From positions 1 to 15,870 of the forward strand of contig CAIMPQ010000010.1 in NCBI GenBank assembly GCA_903843315.1: a DNA stretch of 15,870 nucleotides, given 5' to 3'. Positions 7,120 to 15,118 of the stretch are shown in pieces. The stretch's first letter is position 1. The number at the start of each line of letters is the position of its first letter. The notes beneath the pieces are model-generated. The model saw only the letters and a program-made list of their open reading frames with translations. It was not told where the DNA came from and made no database searches. Position numbers and translations under genes: made by a program. The DNA comes from an uncultured beta proteobacterium. GTDB lineage: Bacteria > Pseudomonadota > Gammaproteobacteria > Burkholderiales > Burkholderiaceae.

Positions 7120-8873
7120 TGACAAGCTCTAACGAAAACGATTCATCCCCGATAGGAAATCCATCGGCAAACCCGCCAAGCGCTGACGCAGCACCAGCCA
7201 CTGGGGATGGTGCTAAAGCAGAAAGTCGCGAAGGTGGAGAGCGGGGCGAACGTCGTCCGCGCCGCCAAGGGACGGGAAAGCATCCATTTAACAAGAAGCG
7301 TCCTTTCAATAAGGATCGGCCTCGCAGAGAGGGTGGAGATTCTCAGGTGCCTCGCGAAGGTGGGAACAATCCAGTCGCGAAGTTGGCTCCAAATCCAGCT
7401 GATAGTGATGCCTTATTTGCATCTGTAGTGTCAGGAGAGTTTGATGCCGCATTAGATGCCCCTGAAATTGAGGAAGTAAAAAATCCTGAGGGTTTGAATG
7501 AGAGCGAAATCTCCCATCAAACTGGTGCAGAGCGCCGCGCCCAACGCTCAAGCGAAGATGACGATTTTGATGCGCCTACCGAAGAAGAGATGAGTAGTTT
7601 GCAATTTGCAAACGTAGATGATTTACCGCTGAGCATGCGTGATGAAGTTTGGTCTGACCTTGATGGTTTGGATGATGACGCAGATGATGAAGATACCGTT
7701 AAGCTTCACAAAGTATTGGCGGACGTTGGCATGGGCTCACGTCGCGACATGGAAGACTTGATTGTTCAAGGGCGTGTATCAGTTAATGGCTTGCCTGCGC
7801 ATATTGGCCAGCGCATCGGACCAACAGATCAAGTACGCATCAATGGCAAGCCAGTACATCGCAAGATTCAGACGAAGCCGCCACGCGTCATCATGTACCA
7901 CAAGCCTGCTGGTGAAATCGTTAGCCAGTCTGATCCGGAAGGTCGTCCAACCGTATTTGATCGTTTGCCAAAACCCAGGCAGGGTCGCTGGATCGCAGTC
8001 GGTCGTTTAGACTTTAATACGGAAGGTTTATTGTTATTTACAACCTCCGGTGAATTGGCCAATCGTTTAATGCATCCCCGCTATGGAGTAGAGCGTGAAT
8101 ACGCTGTGCGTATTTTGGGTGAGTTGAGTCAAGAAAACACAGCGCAATTGAAAAGCGGTATTACGCTCGATGATGGCCAAGCTAAATTCTTACGCCTATC
8201 GATGGGTGGTGGTGACGGTGCCAACCGTTGGTACCACGTTGCATTAAGTGAGGGACGTAATCGCGAAGTGCGTCGTATGTTTGAAGCGGTTGGTCATACG
8301 GTTTCTCGTTTAATCCGAACTCGTTATGGCATTTTCTTATTGCCTCCACGCTTGAGACGGGGAAAATGGGAAGAGATTGAGGCCGGCGGAATCTATAACT
8401 TGATGAAGTCTGCAGGCTTAAAAATGCCACAGCCGCAAGACAAGGGTCGCAACCCTAACGCTAATTCCAATAATCGGGATCGTCGTCCTACGGGAGAAGA
8501 TTTCCAACCGGATCCAATGCAAACTTCAGTTTCTTATTGGGGTTCGCGTGATGCATTGACGCTGGCAAGTGGTCATAACGGCCTAACCCATCAAGGGCGG
8601 GGTGCAAAACCGGGTAGCGGTAGTTCAGGTGATGGACGCGGTCCATTCCGTGGCAGAACCCAGGGTGGTAGACCTGGTCAAGGTGGGCAAGGCGGGCAGG
8701 GTGGAAACGGACAAGGCCGTAATAAAGCCAAAAAGGTGCACCACGGGCAGTCCGCATTTGTCACTGCTAGCCCACAAAGTCCTGGAAATGGCCCTAAACG
8801 GGCTGCCCCAAAAGGACGAAAACCTTTCAATAAGGGCCCTAGAAAGCCCCGCAATCCTAGCGAAAGCTTCTGA
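7119..8873 (+). CDS. rluB: 23S rRNA pseudouridine synthase RluB with long disordered tails
   Basis: RsuA/RluB-family enzyme that converts a specific uridine of 23S rRNA (2605 in E. coli) to pseudouridine. The S4 RNA-binding domain begins near K195 (KLHKVLADVGMGSRRD) and runs to about 245. The catalytic domain begins near M259-Y-H-K-P and holds GRLDFNTEGLLLF with catalytic Asp298, then MHPRYGVEREYAV and a REVRRMFEAVGH segment, ending near 430. At 584 residues it is about twice the length of E. coli RluB because of two extensions. The N-terminal one (1-190) is charged and rich in Gly, Arg and Pro with REGG repeats, turning acidic before the S4 domain. The C-terminal one (430-584) is rich in Gly, Asn, Arg and Lys. 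PFNK occurs in both tails (56-59, 62-65, 569-572). RluB rather than RluE/F or RsuA fits best because scpB-rluB pairing is common. Confidence 0.93.
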   Translation: MTSSNENDSSPIGNPSANPPSADAAPATGDGAKAESREGGERGERRPRRQGTGKHPFNKKRPFNKDRPRREGGDSQVPREGGNNPVAKLAPNPADSDALFASVVSGEFDAALDAPEIEEVKNPEGLNESEISHQTGAERRAQRSSEDDDFDAPTEEEMSSLQFANVDDLPLSMRDEVWSDLDGLDDDADDEDTVKLHKVLADVGMGSRRDMEDLIVQGRVSVNGLPAHIGQRIGPTDQVRINGKPVHRKIQTKPPRVIMYHKPAGEIVSQSDPEGRPTVFDRLPKPRQGRWIAVGRLDFNTEGLLLFTTSGELANRLMHPRYGVEREYAVRILGELSQENTAQLKSGITLDDGQAKFLRLSMGGGDGANRWYHVALSEGRNREVRRMFEAVGHTVSRLIRTRYGIFLLPPRLRRGKWEEIEAGGIYNLMKSAGLKMPQPQDKGRNPNANSNNRDRRPTGEDFQPDPMQTSVSYWGSRDALTLASGHNGLTHQGRGAKPGSGSSGDGRGPFRGRTQGGRPGQGGQGGQGGNGQGRNKAKKVHHGQSAFVTASPQSPGNGPKRAAPKGRKPFNKGPRKPRNPSESF

Positions 8874-8901
8874 TTTCTAACAGTTTTCCCTAGGAGTCAG
8901 C

Positions 8902-8907
8902 TATAAT
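8902..8907 (+). promoter_or_regulatory. Candidate -10 box of the rimP operon promoter
   Basis: TATAAT lies 28 bases after the rluB stop. The best -35 is poor: CTAACA at 8877-8882 with a 19-base spacer. A start near 8914 would give a leader of about 135 bases containing the hairpin and terminator described next. The position between a finished gene and a new operon supports a promoter, but the -35 does not. Confidence 0.45.
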
Positions 8908-8913
8908 TTTGGA

Positions 8914-9023
8914 CTTGCAGCAAGTGTTTGCCGTTTTTAGTGTTTACCGACTGATGTTGCGATCAACGTAAGTCGGCCTGTTCTGAATTTCGAGAATATG
9001 GGCTTCAAAGCCCATTTTTTTTT
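8914..9023 (+). promoter_or_regulatory. Structured 5' leader of the rimP-nusA-infB operon, probable attenuator
   Basis: The gap from 8874 to 9048 is rich in structure. A small hairpin ACTTG/CAAGT sits at 8913-8925. A long hairpin spans 8947-8976: CCGACT pairs with AGTCGG (six pairs), then one G-A mismatch, then ATGTTG with CAACGT (one T-G wobble) and a CGAT loop. It ends in a strong intrinsic terminator at 8998-9023. Together with the -10 box this looks like a transcription attenuator controlling read-through into rimP. Premature terminators before rimP are known in gammaproteobacteria (rimP leader in Rfam); homology to that element cannot be judged here. It could instead be a short sRNA. I saw no clear antiterminator pairing. 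Confidence 0.55.
8998..9023 (+). terminator. Strong intrinsic terminator upstream of rimP
   Basis: A perfect stem ATGGGCT (8998-9004) with AGCCCAT (9009-9015) and loop TCAA, running into an unbroken T run (9015-9023). It is the clearest terminator in the window. It lies 124 bases after rluB but only 25 before the rimP start, so it may end rluB transcripts, attenuate the rimP operon, or both. Confidence 0.85.
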
Positions 9024-9037
9024 GCCAATTTTGGTAT

Positions 9038-9046
9038 GAGGGGGAG
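9038..9046 (+). promoter_or_regulatory. Ribosome binding site that fixes the rimP GTG start
   Basis: GAGGGGGAG, a purine-rich Shine-Dalgarno sequence, lies 2 to 5 bases before GTG 9049 depending on the register. An ATG at 9036 is out of frame with rimP, so GTG is the natural start. The site begins 15 bases after the terminator T run. Confidence 0.7.
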
Positions 9047-9048
9047 TC

Positions 9049-9540
9049 GTGAAGGATCAGCAGGTTATTTCTGCAGAGCTGGAAAACTTAGGTTACACGT
9101 TGGTCGATATCGAACGTGAAGCCGGAGGATTGCTGCGCGTCACGATTGAAAACCCAGATTATGAGCGTTTGATATCTGTCCTCGATTGCGAAAAGGTGAG
9201 TCATCAATTGAGCTACACCTTGCCAGTAGAGAACATTCCTTTCGAGCGCTTGGAAATTTCTTCACCAGGCTTAGATCGTCCTGTGAAGAGTGCGCAGGAT
9301 TTTGAGCGCTTTGCTGGAATGGAAGTGGATTTGAAATTACGTGTTGCCGTTGGCAGCCGTAAGAATTTTCGTGGTGTGTTGCAAGGTTTGCTGACTGGTG
9401 AGTTGGATTCGCCTGATGCGAAATTTGGTTTGGAGTTTGAGGGTGCTGATGGTCAGCCCTCTCAATTGGAGTTTTCTTTAGCCGAGGTTGATAAAACTCG
9501 GTTGGTCCCTGTTATTGATTTCAAAGGAAGAAAGTCATGA
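9049..9540 (+). CDS. rimP: Ribosome maturation factor RimP
   Basis: Cytoplasmic factor for assembly of the 30S subunit. It has 163 residues, close to the usual 150-160. The N-terminal alpha/beta domain includes LENLGYTLVDIE (11-22) and the hallmark LEISSPGLDRP (68-78). The C-terminal Sm-like beta-barrel follows from about residue 85 (V-DLKLRVAVG-RKNFRGVLQGL) and ends near VPVIDF. It starts with GTG, supported by a strong ribosome binding site. The stop overlaps the nusA start by ATGA (9537-9540). First gene of the operon and just downstream of the putative attenuator, so the leader would control all following genes. Confidence 0.95.
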   Translation: MKDQQVISAELENLGYTLVDIEREAGGLLRVTIENPDYERLISVLDCEKVSHQLSYTLPVENIPFERLEISSPGLDRPVKSAQDFERFAGMEVDLKLRVAVGSRKNFRGVLQGLLTGELDSPDAKFGLEFEGADGQPSQLEFSLAEVDKTRLVPVIDFKGRKS

Positions 9541-11018
9541 GTCGAGAAGTTCTCATGTTGGCAGACGCCTTAGCGCGTGAAAAGAACGTTGATCAAGCTA
9601 TCGTCTTCGAGGCGTTAGAAATGGCGTTGGCATCAGCCACTAAGAAGCGGTATGCATCAGAAGATGTAGATATTCGCGTAGCAATTGATCGTGAGTCTGG
9701 TGAATACGAAACCTTCCGTCGCTGGTTGGTGGTTCCTAACGAAGCCGGTCTGCAAGAGCCAGATAAAGAGATTCTGCAATTTGAAGCCCAAGAGCAACTC
9801 GCTGACATGGAAGTTGGCGACTATATCGAAGAGCAAATTGAATCCTTAGCATTTGGACGTATCGGCGCACAAGCTGCCAAGCAAGTAATCTTGCAGCGCA
9901 TTCGTGATGCTGAACGTGAGCAAATTTTGAACGACTACCTTGAGCGTGGCGAAAAAGTCATGACCGGTACCGTTAAACGTGCTGACAAAAATGGATTGAT
10001 TATTGAATCTGGTCGTGTCGAAGCATTGCTCCGCCGTGATCAAATGATTCCAAAAGAAAATTTGCGTTCTGGTGACCGTGTCCGTGCCTACATCCTCAAA
10101 GTGGATCGTGAAGCACGTGGCCCGCAAATCGAACTCTCCCGCACTTGCCCTGATTTCTTGATCAAGTTGTTCGAGAATGAGGTTCCAGAGATGGAACAGG
10201 GCTTGTTAGAGATTAAGGGTGCAGCTCGTGACCCTGGTATCCGCGCGAAGATCGCCGTTGTTACTTATGACAAGCGTATCGATCCCATTGGTACTTGCGT
10301 TGGTGTTCGTGGCACACGCGTCACTGCGGTGCGTAACGAAGTGGCTGGCGAAGCAGTCGATATTGTGTTGTGGTCTGAAGATCCAGCACAGTTTGTAATT
10401 GGAGCCTTGGCCCCAGCACAAGTTTCTTCAATCGTAGTCGACGAAGAGCGTCATGCGATGGACGTAGTGGTTGATGAAGAGAACCTGGCGATCGCCATTG
10501 GGCGTAGCGGACAAAACGTTCGCCTGGCTAGCGATTTAACTGGTTGGCAGATCAACATCATGACTCCTGAAGAGTCTGCTGAGAAGACAGAAAAAGAAGC
10601 TTCTTCTGTACGTCAGTTATTTATGGACAAATTAGACGTTGATCAAGAAGTGGCGGATATTTTGATTGAAGAAGGTTTCAATACATTAGAGGAAGTGGCC
10701 TATGTTCCGCTTTCAGAAATGTTAGAAATCGATTCATTCGATGAAGACACTGTAAATGAGCTCCGTACCCGTGCTCGTGATTCTTTGCTGACGATGGAGT
10801 TAGCAAAAGAAGAGCGTATCGGCGAAGTGTCTCAAGATTTGCGTTCTTTAGAAGGAATGACGACGGAATTGATTGCAAAGCTTGCTGAGAATCAAGTTCA
10901 CACCCGTGACGACCTTGCTGAACTAGCTGTTGATGAGCTAGTTGAGGCGACACAAATTGACGAAGAAACTGCGAAAACGCTCATCATGAAAGCGCGCGAA
11001 CATTGGTTTACTTCATGA
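9537..11018 (+). CDS. nusA: Transcription elongation and termination factor NusA
   Basis: Binds RNA polymerase, modulates pausing and intrinsic termination, and takes part in antitermination on rRNA operons. It has 493 residues, like E. coli (495). Domains in order: N-terminal polymerase-binding domain (1 to about 130), S1 (about 135-200, from GEKVMTGTV), KH1 (about 200-275, with G252-T-C-V-G-V-R-G), KH2 (about 280-345, with G322-R-S-G-Q-N), then two C-terminal acidic repeats (about 356-417 and 440-491). Those repeats bind the alpha-subunit CTD in E. coli and are typical of proteobacteria. A Shine-Dalgarno sequence, AAGGAAG (9524-9530), lies inside the end of rimP. NusA represses its own operon in E. 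coli, which makes the upstream terminator noteworthy. Confidence 0.97.
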   Translation: MSREVLMLADALAREKNVDQAIVFEALEMALASATKKRYASEDVDIRVAIDRESGEYETFRRWLVVPNEAGLQEPDKEILQFEAQEQLADMEVGDYIEEQIESLAFGRIGAQAAKQVILQRIRDAEREQILNDYLERGEKVMTGTVKRADKNGLIIESGRVEALLRRDQMIPKENLRSGDRVRAYILKVDREARGPQIELSRTCPDFLIKLFENEVPEMEQGLLEIKGAARDPGIRAKIAVVTYDKRIDPIGTCVGVRGTRVTAVRNEVAGEAVDIVLWSEDPAQFVIGALAPAQVSSIVVDEERHAMDVVVDEENLAIAIGRSGQNVRLASDLTGWQINIMTPEESAEKTEKEASSVRQLFMDKLDVDQEVADILIEEGFNTLEEVAYVPLSEMLEIDSFDEDTVNELRTRARDSLLTMELAKEERIGEVSQDLRSLEGMTTELIAKLAENQVHTRDDLAELAVDELVEATQIDEETAKTLIMKAREHWFTS

Positions 11019-11031
11019 GAGGAAGTAGTGC

Positions 11032-13785
11032 ATGGCAACAACAACAGTAAAAGTACTTGCTAAGGAACTAAAAAGAACCGCGGCTGACCTCTTGGAACAA
11101 TTGAAGGCCGCTGGGATCGATAAAGGTTCTGAAGATGAGAGCATTACCGAGAAGGACAAGACTGTTCTGCTCGAGCATTTGCAAAAAGCGCATGGCAATG
11201 CCGATACGAGCGCTCGTAAAAAGATTACTTTAATCAAACGCGAGAATTCTGAGATTCGTCAGGCGGATTCTGCTGGTCGTACTCGTACCGTTCAGGTTGA
11301 GGTGCGTAAAAAGCGTGTATTAGTAAAAGCGGGGGATAAAGCTCCTGCAGTAGAAGAGGCGCCAGCAAAGGCAGCAGTACCTACTACTCCAGCTAAACCC
11401 ATTCTGTCTGAAGAAGAGTTAGAGAAGCGCGCAGCTGAAGCGATCCGTCAAGCAGAATTATTAGCTCGTCAAGAAGCGGAAATGCAGGCTGCTGAAGAGG
11501 CTCGCCAAAAAGAAGTGGCACAGCCTGTTGATGAAGTTCAATCTGAAGACAAGGCACCTGCCGCAGCCGCTGCTGCTGCTGAAAAGAAAGCACAAAGCGA
11601 TAAAGCAGCTAAAGAGATAGCTGCTAGCAAAGAAAAAGAGTTGGCAGAAATTCGTGTTCGTCGTGCTGCTGCAGAAGCTGAAGCTTTGGCAATTCGCGAC
11701 ATGATGAGTGCTCCTGCTCGCGTTCTGAAGGCGCCAAGTGAAATTGCTGCTGAAGAAGCGAAAAAAGGCACATTGCACAAGCCCGCAAAAGCGGAAGGTG
11801 CAGACGATAAGAAGAAGGCTGTAGTTAAAGTTGGCGGTAAAACGATTAAGTCTTCCGAAACATCCTCTACTTGGCAAGAAGAAGGCGCCAAGAAACCGGG
11901 TGGTCTGAAGACGCGTGGGGATTCATCTGGTGGCGTTGGTGGCTGGCGTTCAGGTGGTGGGCGTAAAAAGCAACGTCAAATCGCTGAAGCTAACGTAGAT
12001 ACCAACTTCCAAGTTCCAACAGAGCCAGTGATTCATGATGTGCAGGTTCCTGAAACCATTACTGTTGCTGAGTTAGCTCATGCAATGGCAGTGAAGAGCG
12101 CAGAAGTGATTAAGTTATTAATGGGTATGGGTCAGATGGTTACCATCAACCAAGTGCTCGATCAAGATACTGCGATGATCATCGTTGAAGAAATGGGTCA
12201 TAAAGCACATGCGGCTAAATTGGATGATCCCGATTTTGATATTGGTACTGATGGACATGATGCAGAGTTGTTACCACGTCCACCTGTAGTGACGGTGATG
12301 GGTCACGTTGACCACGGTAAAACTTCTTTGCTCGATAAGATTCGTGCGGCTAAAGTGGCCACCGGTGAAGCGGGTGGTATTACCCAGCATATTGGTGCGT
12401 ACCATGTAGAAACTCCACGCGGCATGATTACTTTCTTAGATACTCCGGGTCACGAAGCTTTTACAGCAATGCGTGCACGCGGTGCTAAGGCAACGGATAT
12501 CGTGATCTTGGTTGTTGCTGCAGATGATGGCGTGATGCCGCAAACCAAAGAAGCGATTCACCATGCTGTAGCTGGTGGCGTACCGATGGTAGTTGCAATC
12601 AATAAGATTGATAAACCAGAAGCAAATTCTGATCGCGTGAAGACCGAGTTAGTAGCTGAGCAGGTAGTGCCAGAGGAATATGGTGGCGATGTACCATTTA
12701 TTGCAGTGTCCGCGAAAACGGGCGAAGGTATTGATGCTTTGCTAGAGAATGTTCTATTGCAAGCTGAAATTTTGGAACTCAAAGCTCCAAGAGATGCACC
12801 CGCACAAGGTTTGGTAATTGAAGCTCGCCTAGATAAAGGTAAGGGCCCAGTAGCAACCGTTTTGGTTCAGTCTGGAACCCTCAAGCGTGGTGACATGCTC
12901 TTGGCCGGCTCTACCTTTGGACGTGTTCGCGCGATGATGGATGAGAATGGTAAGCCATGTAATGAGGCCGGCCCATCTATTCCAGTAGAAATTCAAGGTT
13001 TATCAGAAGTACCGGCTGCAGGTGAGTCAGTACAAGTAGTTCCTGATGAGCGTAAAGCCCGTGAGATCGCACTTTTCCGTCAAGGTAAGTTCCGCGATGT
13101 GAAGTTAGCTAAACAGCAAGCATTCAAACTCGAAACCATGATGGAAAACATGGAAGAGGGAGCGATTGAAGCAAAGCTATTGCCTTTAATTATCAAGGCA
13201 GACGTACAAGGATCGCAAGAAGCTTTGGCTCAGTCTTTAATGAAGCTCTCTACTCCAGAAGTGAAAGTGCAAATTGTTCACGCAGCAGTGGGTGGTATTA
13301 CTGAAACTGACGTGAACTTGGCTGTCGCTTCTAAAGCCGTGATTATTGGTTTTAACTCCCGTGCTGATGCTGCTGCACGTAAGTTAGCCGAGAATAATGG
13401 TGTCGATATTCGATATCACAACATTATTTATGACGCCGTAGACGAGGTGAAATTAGCCTTGAGTGGCATGTTAACCCCGGATAAGAAAGAAGAGATCACT
13501 GGCTTGGTTGAGATTCGTCAGGTCTTCTTGGTATCTAAAGTGGGCGCAATTGCGGGTTGCTTGGTTGTTGACGGTGTCGTTAAACGTACCTCTAGCGTTC
13601 GCCTTTTGCGTGACAATGTAGTTGTCTGGTCTGGCGAATTGGATTCTCTCAAGCGCTTTAAAGATGACGCTAAAGAGGTTCGTGCCGGTGTTGAATGTGG
13701 CTTGTCATTAAAAGGCTACAACGACATTAAAGAGGGTGATCAGCTTGAGGTGTTTGAAGTAACGGAAGTTGCTCGTTCACTCTAA
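11032..13785 (+). CDS. infB: Translation initiation factor IF-2
   Basis: GTPase that brings fMet-tRNA to the 30S subunit and promotes subunit joining. It has 917 residues. An IF2_N domain (about 1-50, VKVLAKELKRTAADLLEQLKAAGI) leads into a long Ala/Glu/Lys-rich, probably helical region (about 105-260), a Gly/Arg-rich linker near 300-320, and a second IF2_N domain (about 340-395). The G domain has G1 GHVDHGKT (424-431), the GGITQHIGAY switch, G3 DTPGH (470-474), G4 NKID (524-527) and G5 SAK (560-562). Domains II, III and the fMet-tRNA-binding C-terminus follow, ending KEGDQLEVFEVTEV. The start has a Shine-Dalgarno sequence, GAGGAAG (11019-11025), six bases upstream. All motifs are intact; 13 bases after nusA. 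Confidence 0.97.
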   Translation: MATTTVKVLAKELKRTAADLLEQLKAAGIDKGSEDESITEKDKTVLLEHLQKAHGNADTSARKKITLIKRENSEIRQADSAGRTRTVQVEVRKKRVLVKAGDKAPAVEEAPAKAAVPTTPAKPILSEEELEKRAAEAIRQAELLARQEAEMQAAEEARQKEVAQPVDEVQSEDKAPAAAAAAAEKKAQSDKAAKEIAASKEKELAEIRVRRAAAEAEALAIRDMMSAPARVLKAPSEIAAEEAKKGTLHKPAKAEGADDKKKAVVKVGGKTIKSSETSSTWQEEGAKKPGGLKTRGDSSGGVGGWRSGGGRKKQRQIAEANVDTNFQVPTEPVIHDVQVPETITVAELAHAMAVKSAEVIKLLMGMGQMVTINQVLDQDTAMIIVEEMGHKAHAAKLDDPDFDIGTDGHDAELLPRPPVVTVMGHVDHGKTSLLDKIRAAKVATGEAGGITQHIGAYHVETPRGMITFLDTPGHEAFTAMRARGAKATDIVILVVAADDGVMPQTKEAIHHAVAGGVPMVVAINKIDKPEANSDRVKTELVAEQVVPEEYGGDVPFIAVSAKTGEGIDALLENVLLQAEILELKAPRDAPAQGLVIEARLDKGKGPVATVLVQSGTLKRGDMLLAGSTFGRVRAMMDENGKPCNEAGPSIPVEIQGLSEVPAAGESVQVVPDERKAREIALFRQGKFRDVKLAKQQAFKLETMMENMEEGAIEAKLLPLIIKADVQGSQEALAQSLMKLSTPEVKVQIVHAAVGGITETDVNLAVASKAVIIGFNSRADAAARKLAENNGVDIRYHNIIYDAVDEVKLALSGMLTPDKKEEITGLVEIRQVFLVSKVGAIAGCLVVDGVVKRTSSVRLLRDNVVVWSGELDSLKRFKDDAKEVRAGVECGLSLKGYNDIKEGDQLEVFEVTEVARSL

Positions 13786-13796
13786 GACATAGCGAT

Positions 13797-14165
13797 ATGC
13801 ATAAAACTAGCCCTCATCGTAACCAGCGTCTCGCCGATCAAATTCAGCGAGACCTGGCCGAGCTCATTCCGCGTGAGTTGCGTAGCCCAAGCTTAGGCTT
13901 AATTACCCTTCAAAGTATTGAGCTAACGCCAGACTTAGCGCATGCCAAGGTATTTTTTACAGTCTTAGGTGCTGAGCCTGAGCATGCCTTGAAGGCACTG
14001 CAGGAAAAAGCAGGGTATCTACACTCTTTGTTGTTTAAGCGTTTGCACATACATACCGTGCCTACATTACATTTTCACTATGACAGCTCAGTCGAGCATG
14101 GCATAGAGATGTCTCGATTGATCGATCAAGCTGTAGAGAGCGATCACAAAGACGAGAATAAATAA
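13797..14165 (+). CDS. rbfA: 30S ribosome-binding factor RbfA
   Basis: KH-like protein that binds the 30S subunit and helps mature the 5' end of 16S rRNA, also a cold-shock factor in E. coli. It has 122 residues, within the normal range. Family landmarks are RNQRLADQIQRDLAELIPRELR near the N-terminus, the LTPDLAHAKVFFTVLG strand, and RLHIHTVPTLHFHYDSSVEHGIEMSRLID near the C-terminus. It starts 11 bases after infB with no strong Shine-Dalgarno sequence, so coupling to infB translation is likely. Ends three bases before truB. Confidence 0.95.
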   Translation: MHKTSPHRNQRLADQIQRDLAELIPRELRSPSLGLITLQSIELTPDLAHAKVFFTVLGAEPEHALKALQEKAGYLHSLLFKRLHIHTVPTLHFHYDSSVEHGIEMSRLIDQAVESDHKDENK

Positions 14166-14168
14166 CTC

Positions 14169-15080
14169 ATGGCTATTCGGATCGACGGTGTAGTGTTGCT
14201 GGACAAGCCTATGGGAATGAGTTCTCAGGGTGCGGTCACTGCAGTCAAGCGCGCCTTTAATGCGGATAAAGCAGGTCATACCGGCACTCTGGATCCGATG
14301 GCTACTGGTCTTTTACCCATTTGTTTGGGTGAGGCTACTAAGTATTCGCAGGACTTATTAGAGGCTGATAAGACTTATATCGCGCGTGTGAAATTTGGAT
14401 CACGTACGGATACAGGTGATGCAGAAGGTCACATTATTGAAGAGCTGCCTTTGCCTAGTTTTGCAAATGAAGCTGACATCAGAAGTGCACTAGATGCATT
14501 GCTCCCTAAGTTTACTGGCCCGATTACCCAGGTGCCGCCAATGTATTCAGCGCTCAAGCGTGATGGCAAGCCCTTATATGAATACGCACGCGCTGGTATT
14601 GAGTTAGAGCGCGCTCCACGTAACATCACCATTCATCACATTCGCTGGACTGATATTCAGTGGCCTGAAGCGACTTTAGAAGTGAGTTGCAGCAAGGGCA
14701 CCTATATTCGTGTGCTGGCGGAAGACCTTGGTAATACATTAGCTTGTGGCGCCCATTTAGTTGGTTTGCGCCGTACCGAAGTAGGGCACCTGAATTTGGA
14801 ACAGTCATTTACTATCGAATCTATTCAGAGTGGCTTACAAAATAGCGCTAGCTATATATTGCCAGTAGATGCCTTGTTACAAACCTTGCCCCATTTAACG
14901 GTGGATGAACAACAAGCGAAGCGCCTAGAGATGGGCCAGCGTGTTCCCCTCAATCTGCCATCCATCGAAGCATTGGTGCGTATTTATCGCGCTACTGCTG
15001 CACCCCACAATTTTATTGGTACTGCTGATTGGCGCTCTGGGGTATTGCATCCCAAGCGTTTGATTTCTCAGGCTCATTAA
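14169..15080 (+). CDS. truB: tRNA pseudouridine(55) synthase TruB
   Basis: Makes pseudouridine 55 in the T loop of tRNAs. It has 303 residues, as is usual for proteobacterial TruB (about 310). N-terminal GVVLLDKPMGMSS (7-19) is the conserved KP motif. The catalytic motif GHTGTLDPMATGLLP has Asp42 as the nucleophilic aspartate, followed by CLGEATKYSQ. Also present are the PPMYSALKRDGKPLYEYAR and CSKGTYIRVLAEDLG motifs. The C-terminal part (about 230-303) is the short TruB C-terminal domain. Its start lies three bases after the rbfA stop. Last gene of the rimP operon; no hairpin terminator is visible in the 38 bases after it. Confidence 0.96.
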   Translation: MAIRIDGVVLLDKPMGMSSQGAVTAVKRAFNADKAGHTGTLDPMATGLLPICLGEATKYSQDLLEADKTYIARVKFGSRTDTGDAEGHIIEELPLPSFANEADIRSALDALLPKFTGPITQVPPMYSALKRDGKPLYEYARAGIELERAPRNITIHHIRWTDIQWPEATLEVSCSKGTYIRVLAEDLGNTLACGAHLVGLRRTEVGHLNLEQSFTIESIQSGLQNSASYILPVDALLQTLPHLTVDEQQAKRLEMGQRVPLNLPSIEALVRIYRATAAPHNFIGTADWRSGVLHPKRLISQAH

Positions 15081-15118
15081 TTAACCCTTTTACTTATCTT
15101 TCACTTTAGAAGCTTCAC

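Noticed and set aside
11701..11706. Internal ATG-ATG in infB as a start for a short IF-2 isoform, as E. coli has
   Set aside because: No Shine-Dalgarno sequence in the bases before it, and it falls inside a continuous helical region; no positive evidence.
11461..11891. Minus-strand frames of 117 and 138 codons opposite infB
   Set aside because: They lie opposite the Ala/Glu-rich region of IF-2; the composition (Ser/Cys/Phe-rich or Ala/Ser-rich) is what antisense of such codons gives.
15081..15118. Promoter or terminator between truB and typA
   Set aside because: TTAACC (15081) and TTTAGA (15105) with an 18-base spacer are too weak, and only the 8-bp palindrome GAAGCTTC is present, with no hairpin plus T run.
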